The translations under genes were made by a program, and so were the position numbers. A stretch of 27,978 nucleotides of DNA from Brooklawnia sp049651565. Its GTDB lineage: Bacteria > Actinomycetota > Actinomycetes > Propionibacteriales > Propionibacteriaceae. The notes below the pieces were generated by a model. It was not told where the DNA came from and made no database searches. It worked only from the letters and a program-made list of their open reading frames with translations. The DNA is taken from NCBI RefSeq assembly GCF_049651565.1, contig NZ_JBASCI010000258.1:1-27978 (forward strand). Direction: 5' to 3'. Below are positions 6,185-14,084 of the stretch, in pieces; the stretch's first letter is position 1, and every line of letters begins with the position of its first letter.

Positions 6185-7981
6185 GTGCTGGAAACTGCCC
6201 TTTCTGAGCCTGCGCTGTTCAGCACGCCTCCCACACCTTCGTCGTCGGCGCTGTTGGAGCGGATCCGCGCCGGCGTGATCGGTGACGATCATGTGATGGA
6301 CGGCCCTTACGGGCCACGGAGGGTCACCTACGCCGACTACACCGCGTCTGGGCGCAGTCTCGACTTTGTCGAGGACTTCATCCGACGCGAGGTGCTTCCT
6401 CGGTATGCGAATACGCACACCGAAGCCAGTGGGACGGGGTTCCAGACCAGTTGGCTGCGTGAGGACGCCCGTCGGATCATCCATCAGGCGGTGGGCGGCG
6501 ATACCAGCACCGCAATCATCTTCACCGGTTCAGGATCAACGTCTGCGATCGACAAGCTGGTCGGGATCCTCGGGCTGCGTATCCCCTCCAATCTCGACGA
6601 CCAGTTTCACCTCAGCGACGCGATCTCGGCGGAGCGGCGCCCCGTGGTGTTCATCGGCCCCTTCGAGCACCACTCCAATGAGCTGCCGTGGCGCGAGTCG
6701 ATCGCCGATCTGGTCACGATCCCTGAGGACGCCGACGGGCACATCGACCAGCGGCGACTTGAGGCTGAACTGGTCGCTCACGCAGATCGTCCGCTGAAGA
6801 TCGGGTCGTTCTCGGCGGCCTCCAACGTCACGGGCATCGTGTCCGATGTTCGTGGCGTCGCCACGCTGCTCCACGCGCATGGAGCGCTGAGCTTCTGGGA
6901 TTACGCCGCTTGTGCTCCCTATGTGGATATTGACGTGTCGGCCCCTGACGATGAACCGGATGCCTATCTCGACGCGGTCTTCATATCACCCCACAAGTTC
7001 GTCGGTGGCCCCGGCACGCCCGGCGTGCTGGCGGTCCGCCGGGAATTGTTGACCAATCGTGTCCCGGATGTCCCGGGAGGCGGCACGGTGATGTTCGTGA
7101 ACGCGGCAGAGCATCGCTACCTCGACGACCCCGTCCACCGTGAGGAGGGCGGCACCCCCGCGATCATCGAATCGATCAGGGCCGGGTTGGTCTTCCAACT
7201 GAAAGCCGCCGTCGGGGTGAGGGCGATCGAGGAGCGGGAGGGTGACCTCCTCAGCCGCGCGATGGCTGCCTGGCGTGAGGAGCCCAGCATCGAGATCCTG
7301 GGCAACCCGGAGGCCACCCGGCTGTCGATCGTGTCGTTCGTCATCCGTACCCCCAGCGGCAGCTTCCTGCACCACAACTTCGTGGTGGCACTCCTCAATG
7401 ATCTGTTCGGGATTCAGACCCGGGGAGGGTGCTCCTGCGCGGGCCCTTACGGGCACCGCCTTCTGGGGATCGATCTTGACCACTCGCACCAGTTCGAGGC
7501 CCAGATCGCCAATGGTTGCGAGGGGATCAAGCCGGGCTGGGTGCGGGTGAACTTCAACTACTTCATAGGCGAGGAAGCCTTCGCCTACATCGTCGAAGCT
7601 GTTCGGTTGGTCGCACGCGAGGGCTGGAAGCTCCTCGATGACTACCGGTTCGAGCCCGTGAGCGGACTGTGGCGTCACCATGGTGGACCCATCGAACCGC
7701 CGCTGCGGCTCACAGACATCAGCTACGGAGTGGATGGGGTGATGGTGTACCCGCGCCGGGACGCGACGGCACCGGTCGAGATCCTCACGCAGCACCTCGA
7801 AGACGCCCGTCGGATCCTCGCGGGGGCACGAAGCCCCTCGACCGATGATTCGGGCACCATCTCGCAGGAGTTTGATGCGTTGCGCTGGTTCGAACTCCCC
7901 AGAGCGAGTCTGCAGCGGGACTCGAATATCGGGGGTCGCTTCTGCAGTCCGCAGCCACCCCGCGGCAGCGGGACTTCCTGA
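6185..7981 (+). CDS. Class V aminotransferase / cysteine desulfurase-like PLP enzyme
   Basis: A 598-residue fold-type I PLP enzyme, longer than the roughly 400 residues of IscS/SufS-type desulfurases. Visible elements: ADYTASGR near 50-57, TGSGSTSAIDKL (phosphate-binding turn, 114-125), FEHHSNELPWRE (160-171; aromatic/His stacking region), SFWDYAACAP (236-245; the Asp that binds the PLP nitrogen), ISPHKFVGGPGTPG with the Schiff-base Lys at 271, and GGCSCAGPYG with Cys 417 and 419 near the position of the desulfurase catalytic Cys. Starts at GTG 6185 behind AAGGGGGA. The C-terminal 100 or so residues are extra. Its promoter matches the arsD promoter, so it is probably induced by arsenite. A sulfur-donating role (persulfide or sulfide from cysteine) is plausible but the substrate is not shown. 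Confidence 0.85.
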   Translation: MLETALSEPALFSTPPTPSSSALLERIRAGVIGDDHVMDGPYGPRRVTYADYTASGRSLDFVEDFIRREVLPRYANTHTEASGTGFQTSWLREDARRIIHQAVGGDTSTAIIFTGSGSTSAIDKLVGILGLRIPSNLDDQFHLSDAISAERRPVVFIGPFEHHSNELPWRESIADLVTIPEDADGHIDQRRLEAELVAHADRPLKIGSFSAASNVTGIVSDVRGVATLLHAHGALSFWDYAACAPYVDIDVSAPDDEPDAYLDAVFISPHKFVGGPGTPGVLAVRRELLTNRVPDVPGGGTVMFVNAAEHRYLDDPVHREEGGTPAIIESIRAGLVFQLKAAVGVRAIEEREGDLLSRAMAAWREEPSIEILGNPEATRLSIVSFVIRTPSGSFLHHNFVVALLNDLFGIQTRGGCSCAGPYGHRLLGIDLDHSHQFEAQIANGCEGIKPGWVRVNFNYFIGEEAFAYIVEAVRLVAREGWKLLDDYRFEPVSGLWRHHGGPIEPPLRLTDISYGVDGVMVYPRRDATAPVEILTQHLEDARRILAGARSPSTDDSGTISQEFDALRWFELPRASLQRDSNIGGRFCSPQPPRGSGTS

Positions 7982-8016
7982 CGGCAGGCCGCGGTTGCGG
8001 CGCCCAAGGTGAATGG

Positions 8017-8071
8017 CGAAGACCTCCCTGCCGGGGGGCTTGGCCACCCACATCCAGCACGGAGGTCTTCG
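8017..8071. terminator. Inverted repeat between convergent genes (possible bidirectional terminator)
   Basis: CGAAGACCTCC (8017-8027) and GGAGGTCTTCG (8061-8071) are 11-base perfect arms separated by 33 bases. It lies between the ends of the aminotransferase and the second YlbF gene. No run of T follows either arm and the loop is long, so a terminator role is likely by position only. Confidence 0.5.
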
Positions 8072-8116
8072 TCTACCCCTGCCGTTCGTGAACCACGAGG
8101 GCGGCGGTTGGCGAGT

Positions 8117-8488
8117 TCAGCAGCCGGAGGCTGGTGCGATCAGGCTCGGGTAGTCCGCGCCGAGCGCACCACTCACCTCACGAGCCACCGTGGGCAGGTA
8201 GGCCTTGACGGCGTTGGTGGCCCGCAGGTGGTTCATGATGACCTCGTTGGCCCGGACCTTCTCCTGGCTGCGGCGCAGCTGGTTGACCTGTTCCTGGCTC
8301 GGGGGCAGTCCGGCCTGTTGCGTCCGTACGAAACTGGCCTGCGGGCCACGGAGGGCCATCATGGTCTGTTGCGCCTCAAGGTCGTCGGCCAAGGCGTCGG
8401 TTGCGGCCCGGTAGGCGGCTACGGCGGGGGCTTGGCGGAGTGCGCGGCCGAACGTCAGGGCAGCGTCGTGGAGATCGGGGGTCAGCAT
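8117..8488 (-). CDS. YlbF-family protein, last gene of the arsD operon
   Basis: A 123-residue helical protein of the YlbF/YmcA (Com_YlbF) family: an N-terminal FGRALRQAPAVAAYRAA helix, a central pair with Glu/Gln-rich MMALRGPQASFVRTQQ, the family's SQEKVRANEVIMNHLRA segment and a C-terminal helix. It ends APASGC with a single terminal Cys. Bacillus YlbF and YmcA form a complex with YaaT that ligates iron-sulfur clusters through cysteines and affects RNA processing; whether that applies here is unknown. AGGAGAA lies 8 bases before the ATG and the gap to the previous gene is 15 bases, so it belongs to the arsD-arsA operon. Confidence 0.82.
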   Translation of the reverse strand: MLTPDLHDAALTFGRALRQAPAVAAYRAATDALADDLEAQQTMMALRGPQASFVRTQQAGLPPSQEQVNQLRRSQEKVRANEVIMNHLRATNAVKAYLPTVAREVSGALGADYPSLIAPASGC

Positions 8489-8503
8489 GATTGTGTTCTC
8501 CTG

Positions 8504-8905
8504 TCAGCCGCAGCAGCCGCCGGAGCGGCTGTTGGCGGCAAAGTCGATGCCGATCTCAGCGGTCACGACGGATGCCGTGTCGCGACATACATCCTGGAAC
8601 GCTGACATGGCCGCCGCGTAGGCGGCAACAGTCGGGACGCTGAGCATCGCTTCCTGGCTGCGCTCCAGGTCCGCGCGGTGGGCGTCGGTCAGGACTCCCA
8701 CCGTGATCTCCGCCCGAAACTCCTGCTGGAGTTGTTCGAACGCGGCAATTGCGGCGTTCGCCTCGGCGTCGGTGGAGACGGCCTCGTCGGCGGCCAGCAG
8801 GGCGGTGAACTCGTTGCTGGACTTCAGCGCCGCACCGAACGCTCTCGCGGCGGCGTGCACCTCGGCTTCGGCGTCAGCCGGCGCCTGGAGGGTTGGATTG
8901 AGCAT
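8504..8905 (-). CDS. YlbF-family protein with C-terminal Cys-Cys tail
   Basis: A 133-residue paralogue of the following gene, same family: AARAFGAALKSSNEFTALLA, then EANAAIAAFEQLQQEFRAEI, then LERSQEAMLSVPTVAAYAAA, and DVCRDTASVVTAEIGIDFA near the C-terminus. It ends SGGCCG, a glycine-flanked vicinal Cys pair similar to the tail of ArsD in the same operon (SCCGGGGC). This suggests a trivalent metalloid or metal site, or a cluster ligand (inference). The gap from arsA is 66 bases; AGGAG lies about 10 bases before the ATG. I know of no established function for YlbF-family proteins in arsenic resistance. Confidence 0.82.
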   Translation of the reverse strand: MLNPTLQAPADAEAEVHAAARAFGAALKSSNEFTALLAADEAVSTDAEANAAIAAFEQLQQEFRAEITVGVLTDAHRADLERSQEAMLSVPTVAAYAAAMSAFQDVCRDTASVVTAEIGIDFAANSRSGGCCG

Positions 8906-8971
8906 GGGGTCAGGGCTCCTCGTGGTGGTGGGTGTGATGCGGTCGAAGACTGGGCCGTGCGCCGTGGTTTC

Positions 8972-10723
8972 CTAGGAGGCCAGGCGGGCGAGCCGCTTGG
9001 GTCCGATGGGTTCCTCGTGCAGCAGGGGGACGATGGCGAGCCGCTTGGCGCGGGCCCGCACGGAGTCGACAGGTCCTTGTTCCTGGATTGCCCGGTGACG
9101 GAGCAGGGGCGAGGTAGTGGTGGCGGCGGCAAGCGACTGGTTGATCACCCAGGCCCAGGGCTGGATGCCGGCCCGCTTCAGGTCGTCCTCGAGGATGCCC
9201 GCCTCCAAGACGGGTGTGGTCTCCGGCAGCGTGACGAGCAGGATCCTGGTGTAGTCAGGGTCCTGGAGTCGCATCATGGGGGTGGCGTAGTGGGCACCCT
9301 CGGGCATGTTGCGGGCGATCTCGCGGTGGTAGGAGCCGGCGGCGTCCATGAGCAGCAGGGTGTGCCCGGTGGGCGCGGTGTCCATCACGACGAAGGTGCG
9401 ACGCGCTTGATTGACCAGTCGGGAGAACTGCTTGAAGACCGCGACCTCCTCGGTGCAGGGGGACAGCAGGTCCTCGGCCAACAAGGCCCGGCCCGCGTCA
9501 TCCAGGTCTCTGCCCTTTGTGGCCATGACGTGATCGCGGTACTCCTGGACTGCCTGAGCCGGATTGACCTGCGACATGGTGAGGGTGGGCAGTGCGTCAC
9601 CGTCCCCCATCGTGTGCGCCAGGTGCCCGGCCGGATCGGTGGTGGTGAGGTGGACCTCGTGCCCCAACTCGGCGAGGCGGGTGGCGACCGCTGCGGCGAT
9701 CGTGGTCTTCCCGACGCCGCCCTTGCCCATGCACATGATGAGCCCGTGCCCGGGGGCGGCAAGTTCGTCGACCATCTCGTTCAACGAGGGAGCAATGTCC
9801 TCACGCAAGTAGCCGAATGAGTCCATCGGAAGCGTCGTCGAGCCCTCGAACAAGGAACGGAGCGCGGCGAGGCCGACCATGTTGTCGGGCTTGAGTTCGA
9901 TGACATCGCGAGGGACCCCCGCCAACGAGGCCGGCATGTCGGCGACGGCTGCCTGTTCACGTTTCCGGATGGCGACGACCAGACTGTCGTCGTCTCCAGC
10001 GGTGTCGGGGAGCACCCCGTTGATCACCACGTTGCCGGGTTTGATGCCGGTCTCGCTCAGTTCCACGGCGGTCCGGGCGAGCTCGGCCAGGCTGGAGGCC
10101 TGGGCCCTGGCGACCAGGACCAGGCGGGTGATCGAGGGGTCGGCCAGTGCGGCCACCGCTTCGCCGTAGAGGGTGCGTTGCTTCTCCAGCCCGGACAGGG
10201 GGCCCAGGCAGGAGGCGTCACCTTTGCCGGTGTCGAGGAAGCCGGTCCAGTCGCCGGGTAGCTTGAGGAGCCTGATGGTGTGGCCGGTGGGGGCGGTGTC
10301 GAACAGGACATGGTCGTAGTCGGCGACCAGTGTCGGGTCGGCCAGCAGGCCGGTGAACTCGTTGAACGAGGCGATCTCGGTGGTGCACGACCCGGACAGT
10401 TGTTCGGTCATCTCGGCGATCTCACGTGCGGGCAGGAATGCTCGCACCGGGCCGATGATCCGCTCTCGGTAGTCGGCAGCGGCTTGTTCGGGGTCGATCT
10501 CCAGGGCGTCGAGGCCGGGGACCGACCCCACTGCCGTGATGGTGTTGCCGATCGTCTGGCCGAAGACCTGGCCGACGTTGGACGCCGGGTCGGTGCTCAC
10601 CAGCAGCACCCGACGGCCGGCTTCGGCGAGCTGCACCGCTGAAGCGCACGCGATCGAGGTCTTGCCCACGCCGCCCTTGCCGGTGAAGAAGAGGAAGCGG
10701 GTGGGATTGCTGAGGAATTTCAC
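8972..10723 (-). CDS. arsA: ArsA arsenite-stimulated ATPase
   Basis: Two-domain ATPase that normally drives As(III)/Sb(III) efflux with ArsB or Acr3, taking metalloid from ArsD. I chose GTG at 10723, ten bases after arsD, because numbering then agrees with the R773 enzyme: 583 residues, P-loop 1 GKGGVGKTS from residue 15, P-loop 2 GKGGVGKTT from 333, and the metalloid cysteines C113 (GSCTTE), C172 (DASCL) and C423 (SPCTEE). DTAPTGHT signatures follow in both halves at about 142 and 450. All catalytic and metal-binding elements are present, so it should be active. The partner pump is not in this window. The open frame continues upstream into the arsD region, but that part is arsD's shadow. Confidence 0.97.
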   Translation of the reverse strand: MKFLSNPTRFLFFTGKGGVGKTSIACASAVQLAEAGRRVLLVSTDPASNVGQVFGQTIGNTITAVGSVPGLDALEIDPEQAAADYRERIIGPVRAFLPAREIAEMTEQLSGSCTTEIASFNEFTGLLADPTLVADYDHVLFDTAPTGHTIRLLKLPGDWTGFLDTGKGDASCLGPLSGLEKQRTLYGEAVAALADPSITRLVLVARAQASSLAELARTAVELSETGIKPGNVVINGVLPDTAGDDDSLVVAIRKREQAAVADMPASLAGVPRDVIELKPDNMVGLAALRSLFEGSTTLPMDSFGYLREDIAPSLNEMVDELAAPGHGLIMCMGKGGVGKTTIAAAVATRLAELGHEVHLTTTDPAGHLAHTMGDGDALPTLTMSQVNPAQAVQEYRDHVMATKGRDLDDAGRALLAEDLLSPCTEEVAVFKQFSRLVNQARRTFVVMDTAPTGHTLLLMDAAGSYHREIARNMPEGAHYATPMMRLQDPDYTRILLVTLPETTPVLEAGILEDDLKRAGIQPWAWVINQSLAAATTTSPLLRHRAIQEQGPVDSVRARAKRLAIVPLLHEEPIGPKRLARLAS

Positions 10724-10733
10724 GTCCACAGCC

Positions 10734-11111
10734 TCAGCAACCGCCGCCGCCACAGCAAGAGGCGCCACCCACGGTGGCCAAGCTGAAACGCGGACGAAGA
10801 GTGGGGGTGCCAAGGCCCGCGTAGCGGGCGAGCATCTCACGCGTGGGGTAACTGCCGGTCAGCACGGTCACGTCGTCGACCAGCACCAGGGGAAGCCCCT
10901 CCGATCCGGCCGCCTGAAGGAAGCTCATGACCGCAGGGTTCTCCACGAACGCCGTCGGGTCGTTGGCCAGGTTGTGCCGGGTGATGTCGACGCCCTGCTG
11001 CTTCACGTAGTCCAGGTCGGCGGAGAAGTTCACCAACGCCTGGTCCACGTCCTCACCACACACCCCGGTGTTGCAGCACAACGCTGGCTCGAAAACTCGG
11101 ATATTGACCAT
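10734..11111 (-). CDS. arsD: ArsD arsenite metallochaperone
   Basis: A 125-residue ArsD, delivering As(III)/Sb(III) to ArsA. Three cysteine groups are visible: C12-C13 and C18 (LCCNTGVCG, the essential site in R773 ArsD) and the tail C119-C120 with C125. The thioredoxin-like core shows ITRHNLANDPTAF and GLPLVLVDDVTVLTGSYP. GAGAGGAAAT lies just before the ATG at 11111. It opens the operon arsD-arsA-ylbF-ylbF behind a promoter with an ArsR-type operator. Confidence 0.96.
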   Translation of the reverse strand: MVNIRVFEPALCCNTGVCGEDVDQALVNFSADLDYVKQQGVDITRHNLANDPTAFVENPAVMSFLQAAGSEGLPLVLVDDVTVLTGSYPTREMLARYAGLGTPTLRPRFSLATVGGASCCGGGGC

Positions 11112-11128
11112 GATTTCCTCTCAAAGAC

Positions 11129-11181
11129 ACATCGAAGACCGTCGATGTGAACTCTAGCCTAGTCGAATCGATGGAAGTCAA
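11129..11181 (-). promoter_or_regulatory. arsD promoter with ArsR operator
   Basis: On the minus strand: TTGACT (11176-11181), 19-base spacer, TAGAGT (11151-11156), TTCAC-type linker, then ATCGACGGTCTTCGAT (11132-11147) within a longer palindrome ACATCGA/TCGATGT (11129-11148). The -35, -10, spacer length and operator position equal those of the aminotransferase promoter. Confidence 0.87.
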
Positions 11182-11214
11182 TCTGGCGGGGGTGGTGCCA
11201 TGCCGGCGGGTCGG

Positions 11215-12345
11215 CTACTGCCAGGTTCCGCGGTACATGACCCTGGCGACGTTCGCGTCGTCGTCGAGGGCGACCAGGTCGGCTCTGGCCCCTGCTGCGA
11301 CTCTTCCGACGTTGTGGAGGCTGAGGTACTCGGCCGGAAAGATGGTGGCGCTGCGGACCGCTTGGGCAAGCGGGATTCCGTAGGCGACGGCGTTGCGTAC
11401 CGCCCTGTCGAGGGTCAGGGTGCTGCCGGCGATGGTGTCGAGTCCGGCCAGTCGAGCCACCCGATCGCTGACCTCCACCGGGAGGTCTCCCAGCATGTAG
11501 TCACCGTCCGGGGCCCCGGCGGCCGCCATGGCGTCGGTGATCAGGACAACCCGATCGGGCAACATCCGCATCACGTAGGCTGCCAGTTCGGGGCTCACGT
11601 GGATGCCATCGAAGATCAACTCGACCGTGGCCCTGGGATCGTCCAGGAACGCCAGGACCGGCCCGGGATCACGATGTCCCAGAGCTGGCATGGCGTTGAA
11701 GATGTGGGTGACCCCCGTTGCACCCGCCTCGATGGCCTGCTTGGTGGTGGCGTAATCAGCGGCCGTGTGGCCGATCGCGGGCAGGCAGTTGCTGGCCAGC
11801 ATCACCTGAATCGCTTCCATGGCCCCGGGGAGTTCCGGTGCAATGGTCGCCATTCTGATGGTGCCGCCGGCGGCGGCGGCGAGTAAGGCGGCGACGGTGT
11901 CGGGGATCGGATCGGCCAGCAGCTGTGGGTTGTGCGCCCCCTTGAAGCTAGGCGCCAGCCATGGTCCCTCGAGGTGGATCCCGGCGAGATCCCCGGCGCG
12001 GACCCGTCCGGCCAGCAGGGTGACCTGGCTGTGCAGGGTCGGGATGGACGCCGTGATCAGCGAGGCGACGACGGAGGTCGTGCCTGCGGCGCGGTGCGCC
12101 GTGATGGCGGTGTCGACATCGGAGGGGTCATCTGTCGCGAAGGCGGCACCACCGCCCCCATGGCAGTGAACATCCACATAGCCCGGCGCCAGGGCGAGGT
12201 TCAGCACTTCGTCCGGGCGCCGCAGTGGCCGGCCAGGTCCTGCGGAAATGATGGCCCCGCCGTCGATCTCCACCCACCCGGCAACGAAGTCCCGGTGGGA
12301 TGGCAGCAGGATCCGGTCAGTGGCGATCAGCACGGGGGTCTCCAT
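11215..12345 (-). CDS. nagA: N-acetylglucosamine-6-phosphate deacetylase
   Basis: A 376-residue amidohydrolase that removes acetate from GlcNAc-6-phosphate. Visible: YVDVHCHGG (metal motif HxH at 60/62), GIHLEGPWLAPSFKGAHNP (metal Glu plus substrate loop), AIGHTAADY and THIFNAMPAL (metal His residues), VVLITDAMAAAGAPDG (catalytic Asp), and the C-terminal GRVAAGARADLVALD closing strand. Length is normal for the family. No Shine-Dalgarno sequence is obvious before the ATG at 12345. It follows the thioredoxin-like gene by 52 bases on the same strand, so it may be co-transcribed with the arsR2 operon, yet its amino-sugar role does not fit resistance. Confidence 0.93.
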   Translation of the reverse strand: METPVLIATDRILLPSHRDFVAGWVEIDGGAIISAGPGRPLRRPDEVLNLALAPGYVDVHCHGGGGAAFATDDPSDVDTAITAHRAAGTTSVVASLITASIPTLHSQVTLLAGRVRAGDLAGIHLEGPWLAPSFKGAHNPQLLADPIPDTVAALLAAAAGGTIRMATIAPELPGAMEAIQVMLASNCLPAIGHTAADYATTKQAIEAGATGVTHIFNAMPALGHRDPGPVLAFLDDPRATVELIFDGIHVSPELAAYVMRMLPDRVVLITDAMAAAGAPDGDYMLGDLPVEVSDRVARLAGLDTIAGSTLTLDRAVRNAVAYGIPLAQAVRSATIFPAEYLSLHNVGRVAAGARADLVALDDDANVARVMYRGTWQ

Positions 12346-12397
12346 TCGACAGAGGCTGACAATCGCCCACTCCTGCGCCGGTCAGGGCAATGACCCC

Positions 12398-12640
12398 TCA
12401 GCTCATCAAGGGGGTCAGGAGCTCCTTGACCTGACGGGCGGTGGGGACCCGGCCGGAGAGGATGACCCGCTCGTCGACGACCAGGCCCGGGGTGCTCATG
12501 ATGTTGTACGAGAGGATGTCGCCGTAGTCGGTCACCTTCTCGAAGGTCGCGTCGATGCCGAGTTCGGCGGCTGCCTGGCGTGCCGCCTTCTCGAGGTTGA
12601 CGCAATTGTTGCAGCCGGGGCCGAGGATCTTGATGTTCAC
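12398..12640 (-). CDS. Small thioredoxin-like redox-active disulfide protein
   Basis: An 80-residue glutaredoxin/thioredoxin-fold protein with active site C10-NN-C13 (KILGPGCNNCVNLEKAA) and the cis-Pro motif MSTPGLVVDE near residue 50, matching the archaeal/bacterial redox-active disulfide protein 2 group. Such genes often follow a YraQ/ArsP permease, as here, and probably keep its cysteines or its thiol-reactive substrate reduced (inference). It starts with GTG at 12640 behind GAAAGG. It is 77 bases downstream of the permease gene. Confidence 0.9.
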   Translation of the reverse strand: MNIKILGPGCNNCVNLEKAARQAAAELGIDATFEKVTDYGDILSYNIMSTPGLVVDERVILSGRVPTARQVKELLTPLMS

Positions 12641-12717
12641 AGTGGTGCCTTTCGGTGTTTCCAGGGTGGTTGTGAAGTCGAGGGGCTCGGTTCACGGAGT
12701 GGTTTGAGCTGTTCAGC

Positions 12718-13767
12718 TCACAGGATGGCGTTGAAGATGTAGCCGACGGCGATGATGCCGGTGGCGGTGACGCCGACGAACGTGGCGATCAGCCGGGGCT
12801 TGAGGACGCGGCGGAGCAGGATCATCTCGGGCAGACTGAGGGCGACGGTGGCCATCATGAAGGCCAGCAGGGTCCCCATGGGGAGCCCCTTGGCGTAGAG
12901 GGCGTCGACCAGAGGGAGGATGCCGGCCGCGTTGGAGTACAGCGGAACACCGATGAGCACCGCGACCAGGACCCCGAACGGGTTGTCGGCGCCGGCGTAG
13001 GTGGCGAAGAAGTCCGCGGGAACCCAGCCGTGGATCACGGCGCCGAGACCGATGCCGACCAGCAGGTAGGGCCAGATCTTGCGCAGGATGGTCGCGACCT
13101 CTTCGCGTCCCATCTGGAAGCGGTCGTCCCATGTGAGCCCGACCGACGGGTCGAGTGGCTTACCACGCAGGGTGGTCTCGTAGACGAACGGCTCGACGTA
13201 GCGTTCCAGCTTGAGGCGTCCGATGACGAACCCGGCGACGATCGCGATGGTCAGCCCGGCGGCGACGTAGAGCAGGGTCGGTCCGACGCCGAAGAGGCCG
13301 AGCAGCAAAGCGATGGCGACCTCGTTGACCAGCGGGCTGGCGATGAGGAAGCTCATGGTCACCCCGAGCGGCACCCCGGACGCGACGAACCCGATGAACG
13401 CCGGCACCGCACTGCACGAGCAGAACGGGGTAACCACTCCAAGGCCCGCGGCGAGCACATTACCCACGCCCTCCCGCTTGCCACCCAGCAGGGCGCGGGT
13501 CCGCTCGACACTCATGAAAGAACGAAGCACGGTGACCAGGAAGATGATCCCGCCCAGCAGCAGAAGGATCTTGATCGTGTCGTAGAAGAAGAAGTGGATC
13601 CCGCTGCCCAGCCGGGAGTCGAGGTCGAGGCCGGCGACGTCGCCGATCAGCCAGTTCCAGAACGGCTTGTTCACGTTGTAGAGGGCGAACCAGAGAAGAG
13701 TCGCGGCGGCCGCGAGTCCCCAACGGCGGACGTTGCGGCGCGTGGTCGGCTCGGTGATCGTGCTCAT
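12718..13767 (-). CDS. ArsP/YraQ-family permease (SO_0444/DUF318 type)
   Basis: A 349-residue membrane protein with about eight to ten helices. The diagnostic motif TPFCSCSAVPAFIGF lies near residue 120, followed by SFLIASPLVNEVAIALL, and a second half with GVPLYSNAAGILPLVDAL. Some relatives (ArsP) export trivalent organoarsenicals such as methylarsenite; others have no proven substrate, so the organoarsenical role is inferred from context. The ATG overlaps the arsR2 stop by 4 bases, so they are translationally coupled and the permease is under arsR2 control. Confidence 0.9.
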   Translation of the reverse strand: MSTITEPTTRRNVRRWGLAAAATLLWFALYNVNKPFWNWLIGDVAGLDLDSRLGSGIHFFFYDTIKILLLLGGIIFLVTVLRSFMSVERTRALLGGKREGVGNVLAAGLGVVTPFCSCSAVPAFIGFVASGVPLGVTMSFLIASPLVNEVAIALLLGLFGVGPTLLYVAAGLTIAIVAGFVIGRLKLERYVEPFVYETTLRGKPLDPSVGLTWDDRFQMGREEVATILRKIWPYLLVGIGLGAVIHGWVPADFFATYAGADNPFGVLVAVLIGVPLYSNAAGILPLVDALYAKGLPMGTLLAFMMATVALSLPEMILLRRVLKPRLIATFVGVTATGIIAVGYIFNAIL

Positions 13768-14084
13768 CGGACGACCACCAGTTGGCGTGACACGGAGGCG
13801 GGATCCGGAAGCGCAGCGTGAAGCCGATCCAAGGCGCCGTCGGTGAGGGCGTAGTCGATCCAGCGTCCGCGGCGGGTTCCTTCGATCAGGCCGGCCTCGC
13901 GCAGCACCTTCAGGTGGTAGCTCAACAGATTGCCCGGAATCGGCGGCTCCGGCTGCAGATCACAGACACAGCGGCTCTGACCCACCAGCACGTGGAGCAG
14001 TTGCAGGCGGATCGGGTCAGCGACCGCTGCCAGCAGGGAAGCACCGGAGATCACCTGTGCTTCAGGGGTTCTTGAATCAACCAT
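13764..14084 (-). CDS. arsR: ArsR-family regulator with CVC metalloid site, arsR2
   Basis: A 106-residue ArsR/SmtB repressor. VADPIRLQLLHVL at 21-33 is followed by the classical As(III) site C39-V-C41-DL on the alpha-3 helix, then NLLSYHLKVLREAGLIEGTR (recognition helix and turn) and a GRWIDYAL wing. The ATG at 14084 is at the centre of its own operator-like palindrome and has no Shine-Dalgarno sequence, suggesting a leaderless message with tight autorepression. It heads the arsR2-permease-thioredoxin(-nagA) run and follows the third TauE/SafE gene by 37 bases. Confidence 0.94.
   Translation of the reverse strand: MVDSRTPEAQVISGASLLAAVADPIRLQLLHVLVGQSRCVCDLQPEPPIPGNLLSYHLKVLREAGLIEGTRRGRWIDYALTDGALDRLHAALPDPASVSRQLVVVR

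Noticed and set aside
10724..10840. Longer ArsA start upstream of GTG 10723
   Set aside because: The extension overlaps arsD. The GTG start gives 583 residues with metal cysteines at 113 and 172, matching the known enzyme.
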